Positions 48,938 through 64,000 of a DNA stretch of 64,000 nt are shown here, one piece after another (positions within the stretch are counted from its first letter, which is position 1; the number at the start of each line of letters is the position of its first letter). Source of the stretch: Yamagishiella unicocca (lineage: Eukaryota > Chlorophyta > Chlorophyceae > Chlamydomonadales > Volvocaceae); assembly GCA_003116995.1 (NCBI GenBank), contig BDSL01000126.1:186001-250000 (forward strand), read 5' to 3'. The notes beneath the pieces are model-generated. The model was not told where the DNA came from. It made no database searches and saw only the letters and a program-made list of their open reading frames with translations. The position numbers and the translations under genes were made by a program.

Positions 48938-49663
48938 GCCAATTTCAGGTTTAGAACAGAAAACAAAATGCACTTTGTCTTGAACTTGAAGGCGCACTTC
49001 GCTCGAGTTTGCTGAAATTACATTACAAGTGATTGGTAAGCGCAGTTTGGCAAGGGTCTACGTCTGGCATGGCCCACGTCTGCGGTCGACCAATGGGGTC
49101 ATGGGCCTTCCGATCTATAACCTAAAGTCCGTACGCGCATTTTGACTTGGATGATGGGGCCAGGCTCCGTTTCGTGGTTGAATTGCAAGAGCTGCTCCGT
49201 ACAATTCCCAATCTGCAGTACGGCGGCAGCCCGACACATGCGTCGAGCCTGGAGCAAGCGACAAACTACCCTTACGCTACAAAGACGTAAACGAAGAAGC
49301 GGCGAGATTGATTCCTTTCGATCGAGCGTCTTCGGGCCCCGCGAGTACATCTCCGTTGTGCATTGGGTCTTTTTGGTGGGCCGGCGAGTCATGGTCGTTG
49401 TCCATGTGGGGTGCTGTCGGCGGTGTTCTGTTCACCCTTTTAAAATGCCCTTTGTGCTGATATTCCTTTTGCTAATTGGCGCGGTGGTTGCTGGTGGTTG
49501 GCACGTCCGTGTAGGTTGCGAGTGTTCCAGGTTCTTCACGCTGCCACTTGCCGATTCCCTTTTTTGGCTGCTCTGCATGGACTTATTGTTGCCACCCTAT
49601 CCGTTGTTCGTGAGGGTTATGCGTTTCGTTTTGCGGTGCCTGGCGGCCGTGAAGTCGGTTGGC

Positions 49664-49835
49664 TGTGCTGTTGTGTCTTGGCTGCTGTTTGCGCAGGGTA
49701 GCGTCTTTGTGCCCTTTGAGGCTTACCTGTGCTCTTCGGGGCATCCGCTGGGTTTAGCCCCGGCTGTCGTATGGTGAGGCCACGGACATGGGCTGACATG
49801 GGTTCGCCCGGGCTTGAGGACACTGTAACATCTTG
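49664..49835 (+). mobile_element. Dispersed repeat, second copy
   Basis: Matches 13519-13705 in oxidase B intron 11, over tgtgctgttgtgtcttggct, then ttcggggc..ctgctgggttcagccccgctgtc-like sequence and gggcttg..ggacactgt. It ends in ctgtaac, including the TGTAA motif. Likely remnant of a non-autonomous retroelement or a retroposed 3' UTR. Confidence 0.5.
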
Positions 49836-50120
49836 TGTGCATTGAACGGACTGTCACGGCGAAACCCGTGACCCTGCCATACGAAAGTACGGGATGTAAC
49901 GCCGTAATATTGTGCAGTCTGGCGTTGCGCCATACCTCGTCAGCCAGGCGAAGCGAATGCGCGATACACTGAGTAATCTTGATGTCGTCACTTACCCCCG
50001 TTCATGGCTCCCTCAGCGTGACGCAGCAATCAGGGGCGATCGCAACCAGTGGTAACCGAAGCTGCGACACGGGGAGCACTACAGCGGCCTGCCGTGGCTG
50101 TCCTAATGATCCACGGACGC

Positions 50121-50252
50121 GTATGGCCGAGTCCATACAACCAAACCGTATGGCCGAGTCCATACAACCAAACCGTATGGCCGAGTCCATACAACCAAAC
50201 CGTATGGCCGAGTCCATACAACCAAACCGTATGGCCGAGTCCATACAACCCT
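50121..50252. repeat. 27-bp minisatellite with internal palindrome
   Basis: Five units start at 50121, 50148, 50175, 50202 and 50229; the last is partial. Each contains gtatgg-ccgagt-ccatac, a 6-bp inverted repeat with a 6-nt loop. Units are essentially identical. Confidence 0.95.
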
Positions 50253-50504
50253 GTTAGGCTTCGTCATCGTACGATAGGCCTGACAAAGCTTATCATGGCA
50301 GCCAGCACACGGTGCACGCGGCAAGGGCAAGGGCAGCGCTAAACATCTGGGTCGGCACTCCATTTTGTGCATCTTACGGTCACCTGCACTCCAGCTGCCC
50401 GGCAGGCCGACGCCAATGCGCCGCGGTCCCGAAACACACGAAAGGACACGGCCTTCACCAACGCACGCACACATCTACCCGCGTACCGCTACAGCCCAGC
50501 GCCC

Positions 50505-50509
50505 TTACA
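50505..50509 (-). terminator. TGTAA poly(A) signal of the MtnA-MtnK gene
   Basis: TTACA on the plus strand, about 360 nt past the stop codon at 50870 and the first such motif I find on that side. Confidence 0.4.
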
Positions 50510-50869
50510 AGCTCCGTCAACACGTGAACCATTGCCACGTCGATGCCGCCGCAATCCCGAAGCCGCGACATCTGGAATCACGCATATGCTTACCTACCCT
50601 TACGGTAGCCGCCCAGCAAAGCGGAAGTCCACCGCGCCGACCCTCCCGAAACGCTGCCAGGGCACCTGCACGCCTAGCTCGCCTTGTCCCGCCAAGACGG
50701 TCAGAGCCCAGCCCGCCGCCCGCTGTTATGTACCCTTCCCGACAATAATCCAACACCTGAATATGGCCAAACCACCCCGCTTCGTCCTCGTCCTCCTTCC
50801 CCTTTTCAGGCCCCGTACCTCTCTGGCTTCATTCGCAAGGGAACCGAGCCCCGCCCGCCTGCCGCTAAT

Positions 50870-60579
<9,710 letters not shown>

Positions 60580-61281
60580 TTTTTGGCAAATTAGCAAGAT
60601 GTCACACGCCTTAATCAACGCTAGCTGCACCGTACAGGTGTACTACGGTTCCTGCTCGCTGATGTACGGTAGGTAATATCTCACCTTCAACTTGATTCAC
60701 TATCAATTGCAGCTGTACAACGATGTTGTTGCGAATTGTTCACCATGCAACGACGAGGGGCACAACGTATGCTGGACCCTGCCTGCTGGCAGCGAGAGGA
60801 AAACGTAAGCGACTTGTGAGGGTTTTGAATGACACGAAAACAGCGAGCAGTTCCGGCAAGTGCGGGCAGCTGGGCTCGACATCGGCATGTGCATGCCGCC
60901 TATGATGCGATCATAACCCTCATGGAAAGCGCAACGAGCAGGAGGGCACCCACCGCCGCAAAGGCAGGTGACGAACGAAGGCCGGGCACCACGTGCGTGG
61001 CGACCATGACGTACGGCGACACGTTAGTTGGCGCGCCTCGGCCTCCGTCCCGATAACGCGCCAAGGGGGACGCCACCTTGCATCGCGGCGCCGCCGTCCG
61101 TACAGCTCTGAAGCGCGCGCACATGTGGAGGTAATCAAATCATGGGGCGCAGTCATCGCGGCATTGACGAGGCGAGCGAGGTCCCTTACCGTTAGCAGTA
61201 CCAAACTAAGAGCCGCAATCGCAAGGACTAAACCATCGCCAGCACCTCTGCTGAACCTGGTAGGGCACAATCTGCATAACA
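60580..61281. other. Upstream region of the MtnA-MtnK gene
   Basis: Should contain its promoter. No clear TATA box was found. No other gene supported. Confidence 0.4.
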
Positions 61282-62288
61282 GGTAGGGCGGAAAGGTGGG
61301 TGCGTGTCAAACTCTAATGCGATGGGTAAAGAAAACCCTGGATCGGTGTTGCCACTTGCCAGGAACCCGAGCATGTGCCAATCCACGCAAGACCGAAACC
61401 CAGCCCAGGAGGAGTGAGGTAGGTGGGGGGAGGGGGAGGTGGGGTGGGGTGGAGGAGGTCTCGAATAATGTAGGTCTTGGTCTTGCGTGTAGGTAGGTCG
61501 GTCTTGTGCGTAGGCCTTAGTCTTGAGCGTAGGTGTTGCCTGTTGTCCCGTCTTGATGAGCGTAGGTCTTGATTACATCGTGCGTGGTGTTTACAAGTAC
61601 AAGCCCCGTGTCAACCTGCATTAGGGGTAGGGCGGAAAGGTGGGTGCGTGTCAAAATCTGATGTGTCTTAAAGAAAATGCCAAGTGCCGTCCCTGCTGGG
61701 TGTTGCCAGGGACCCGAGCAACACCCAGTGCCAATCCAAGACCGAAACCCAGCCCAGGAGGAGTGAGGTAGGTGGGGGGAGGGGGAGGTGGGGTGGGGTG
61801 GAGGAGGTCTCGAATAATGTAGGTCTTGGTCTTGCGTGTAGGTAGGTCGGTCTTGTGCGTAGGCCTTAGTCTTGAGCGTAGGTGTTGCCTGTCGTCCCGT
61901 CTTGATGAGCGTAGGTCTTGATCACATCGTGCGTGGTGTTTACAAGCCCCGTGACAACCTGCATTAGCGGAAAGGTGGGTGCGTGTCAAAATCTGATGTG
62001 TCTTACAGAAAATGCCAAGTGCCGTCCCTGCTGGGTGTTGCCAGGGACCCGAGCAACACCCAGTGCCAATCCAAGACCGAAACCCAGCCCAGGAGGAGAA
62101 GGAGGTGAGGGGAGGAGTAGGTGGGGTGGGGTGGAGAAGGTCTCGAATAATGTAGGCCTTGGTCTTGCGTGTAGGCAGGTTGTCGGTCTTGTGCGTAGGC
62201 CTTAGTCTTGAGCGTAGGTGTTGCCTGTCGGCCCATCTTGAGCGTAGGTCTTGATTACGTCGTAATCGATGGTGTTTACGTGCCCCGC
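61282..62288. repeat. Tandem array of three units of about 340 bp
   Basis: Each unit runs gcggaaaggtgggtgcgtgtc, then agaccgaaacccagccca, a G-rich block, ggtctcgaataatgtagg(t/c)c, and a series of cttg.gcgtagg sub-repeats, ending gattac..cg..ggtgttta. Units start at 61282, 61626 and about 61962, so periods are 344 and about 335 bp. No coding potential is credible; the long minus-strand frame across it is a repeat artefact. Confidence 0.9.
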
Positions 62289-64000
62289 GCGCGTCTTGTG
62301 CGAAGAGCAGGAGATAGAGCTCGCTCGGGCGATGTACGTATGTAGAGTGGCAAAAGTGGAGTGGGAGCGGGGAAGTGGGGACGTGTATCAGTAGTTGGTG
62401 CACGGTGCACAATGGTAACGTGTACTTATTACATATGGGGCTTGGCATACATGGACACTTGGAACGCCAGGATGAAGGGCGGGGCAAGGCATCCGCTGCA
62501 CCGAAGGCTGGGTTACTGCTGCAAAAAAAAGGCTGGCTGCGGAGCTGCTGCGCGGGTGGCTGACGGGTGGCTGACGCTGAAGGGTTGGCTGGCTGCTGGC
62601 TGAAGTTCTGGCTGAACAGTGCAGCAGATACCTTGCCCGCCCGACCCGATCGACCCCATCAAGGTACCCAAACGTCTCGTGACTGGCAGCCTAACGAAGG
62701 TTCCCCGAACCTGACCTTACTTGCGTAGGGAGATGTTGCCTGTCGGCATGTCTTGATGAGCATAGGTCTTGATTACATCGTGCGTGGTGTTTACAAGCCT
62801 TACAAGGCTTCAGGAAGGCCGTCAGGGTTGAGGCATGCATTCTTGGGGCCTCTAGTCGATAACGGGAAGTCGATGGATGTGAGAATCCTGAGGAACCATA
62901 TGTAGACACTAGGTAAATGTAAAACCATTTGCTAGAAGAATCTGTGAAGGCGTGGCATTGAGGGGAACGTTGAAGACGGGGCGGAGAGCGGCGGTTGGCA
63001 TTAGTCGCAATGTGCGCGTCCAAACCGTTTGCATGCTAAAAGCGTTCGCAATGTAAGCTGTTCGAAGATAACCTTCAAAGCCTCTGCAATGGCCGTTTGA
63101 CGCGCTACGGTGGTCGACTCTGGCCTTCTGACATGAGCATCACTGCAGTAGTAGCCAATGGCCATTTCGCAGCGCATTGACCCTCTCAGCCAGCCACACA
63201 ATCAAACTTGTCACCTACCTTGTGTCTACATCTTAATGAAGTTGCTGTTGCCGGCCTTGGTTGACTTCGGGTGTGACATGTATGTTTTGCCGAGCTGGTA
63301 AGTCGGTGAATTCCCATTGTAGCGCAAATCCGACACGGAGTAGGTATATTCAAAATAAGGGAATAAGAACTGGAGATTGAACAACAGTTGTCGGTAAGAA
63401 TAAGGCCGCCAGAGACATAAATTGCGCCCGTTCGCAGGTTTGGTGCCCGCTACCACGACGACATATGGAGCAAACCTGCAAAGTGGTCGTGACGGGATTA
63501 CATAGACTCTGGATATGGAAAGAGCTTGCGACGCGTATCGCGCCGGGCAATAGCGCCGGGCTACTGCTCTTACTTACCGGATGCGAAAGCCTCCGCCTCG
63601 AGAACCTCATTCACGGCCGCGTACAAAACTCGAAGGAAAACGGCAAGACATCTGTTGCGAGGAATGATCTCGTCATAGGCGTTGCCGAAGCCGGAATGCT
63701 ATGGTTTCACCGTATGGTTATTAAAGGTTGCGAAGGAAGACTGATCTGGTATTTACATCTGTTTATAGTGCAATAATTGAAAGGATAAATAGTCAATTGG
63801 CCTGGAGATGTGGTGCTTGTTGTCGTACCGAAGGCCAGTGGAAGGTCGATACCAAGAGCCGTCGTTATGATATCCATTACAAGGGTTGAGCCAATCTATT
63901 TTGGAGATATTAGGAGCGGGTTGGGCTGCCAAACCGCACTCGAGCCTCAACTGCACTTGACAAGCTTAACATGTGTGATCTCCAGGGTCTTCATATACTT
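62289..64000. other. Right-end stretch
   Basis: No gene recognised. The longest frames (about 110 codons) carry no domain. Apart from a partial copy of the neighbouring array at 62723-62799 nothing stands out. Confidence 0.4.
62723..62799. repeat. Detached partial copy of the 340-bp unit
   Basis: gttgcctgtcgg, cttgatgagc and gattacatcgtgcgtggtgt match the 3' part of the array units, about 430 bp beyond the array. Confidence 0.8.

Larger units (their letters stand above)
48938..50869. other. Intergenic stretch downstream of MtnA-MtnK gene
   Basis: No gene supported. It holds the second copy of the dispersed repeat (49664-49835), a 27-bp minisatellite (50121-50252) and a minus-strand poly(A) motif. 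A 211-codon plus-strand frame ending at 49777 overlaps the dispersed repeat and shows no domain. Confidence 0.45.

Noticed and set aside
49142..49777. 211-codon plus-strand ORF
   Set aside because: Overlaps the dispersed repeat, no domain, no splice context.
50121..50252. CRISPR-like array
   Set aside because: Units are contiguous 27-bp repeats without variable spacers, in a nuclear algal context.
61651..62487. 278-codon minus-strand ORF
   Set aside because: Spans the 340-bp tandem array and repeats its own sequence; no domain.

Overview
The window is nuclear DNA of a green alga of the volvocine lineage (Chlamydomonas/Volvox relatives). The genes are rich in GT-AG introns, there are Ser-Pro/Pro-rich extracellular hinges, a SAC1/SLT-type transporter, TGTAA-type poly(A) signals and abundant GC-rich minisatellites. 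No bacterial operons, rRNA, tRNA or CRISPR were seen. All exon structures below were built by hand from splice signals, phase and family resemblance. In every model the phases close and the total length is a multiple of three.

Layout: (1) 1-6666 (+) and 8945-15876 (+) are tandem copper-radical (glyoxal/galactose oxidase-type) secreted enzymes with the same 17-exon structure; the first is cut at its 5' end by the window edge. (2) 18051-18800 (-) is an unrecognised single-exon ORF with a membrane segment. (3) 19027-28572 (+) is a 22-exon gene for a secreted protein of about 1,890 residues. It has two DNRLRE-like modules, two right-handed beta-helix modules and a bacterial-looking 'LFPADNAW' domain that appears to be inserted into the second helix. 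(4) 30470-31912 (+) is a DXD glycosyltransferase. (5) 34522-40996 (-) is a 14-exon anion transporter of the SLT/SAC1 kind. It is divergent from (6) 41750-44810 (+), a zeta-crystallin-type quinone oxidoreductase. (7) 45966-46764 and 47672-48937 (both -) are a truncated and a fuller copy of an unrecognised gene. (8) 50870-60579 (-) is a 17-exon gene joining methylthioribose-1-phosphate isomerase (MtnA) to methylthioribose kinase (MtnK), two consecutive enzymes of methionine salvage, in one reading frame. (9) 60580-64000 holds no recognisable gene but has a tandem array of units of about 340 bp.

The left half (1-32 kb) reads as an extracellular-matrix neighbourhood: two secreted oxidases on proline-rich stalks, one very large secreted beta-helix protein and a Golgi-type sugar transferase. 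The right half is metabolic and transport genes, more GC-rich, with introns packed with minisatellites and one degenerate retroelement-like fragment. The most notable observations are the MtnA-MtnK fusion, the nested-domain beta-helix protein, the hinge-length divergence between the tandem oxidases, and an imperfect 67-nt hairpin between the two duplicated unknown genes.
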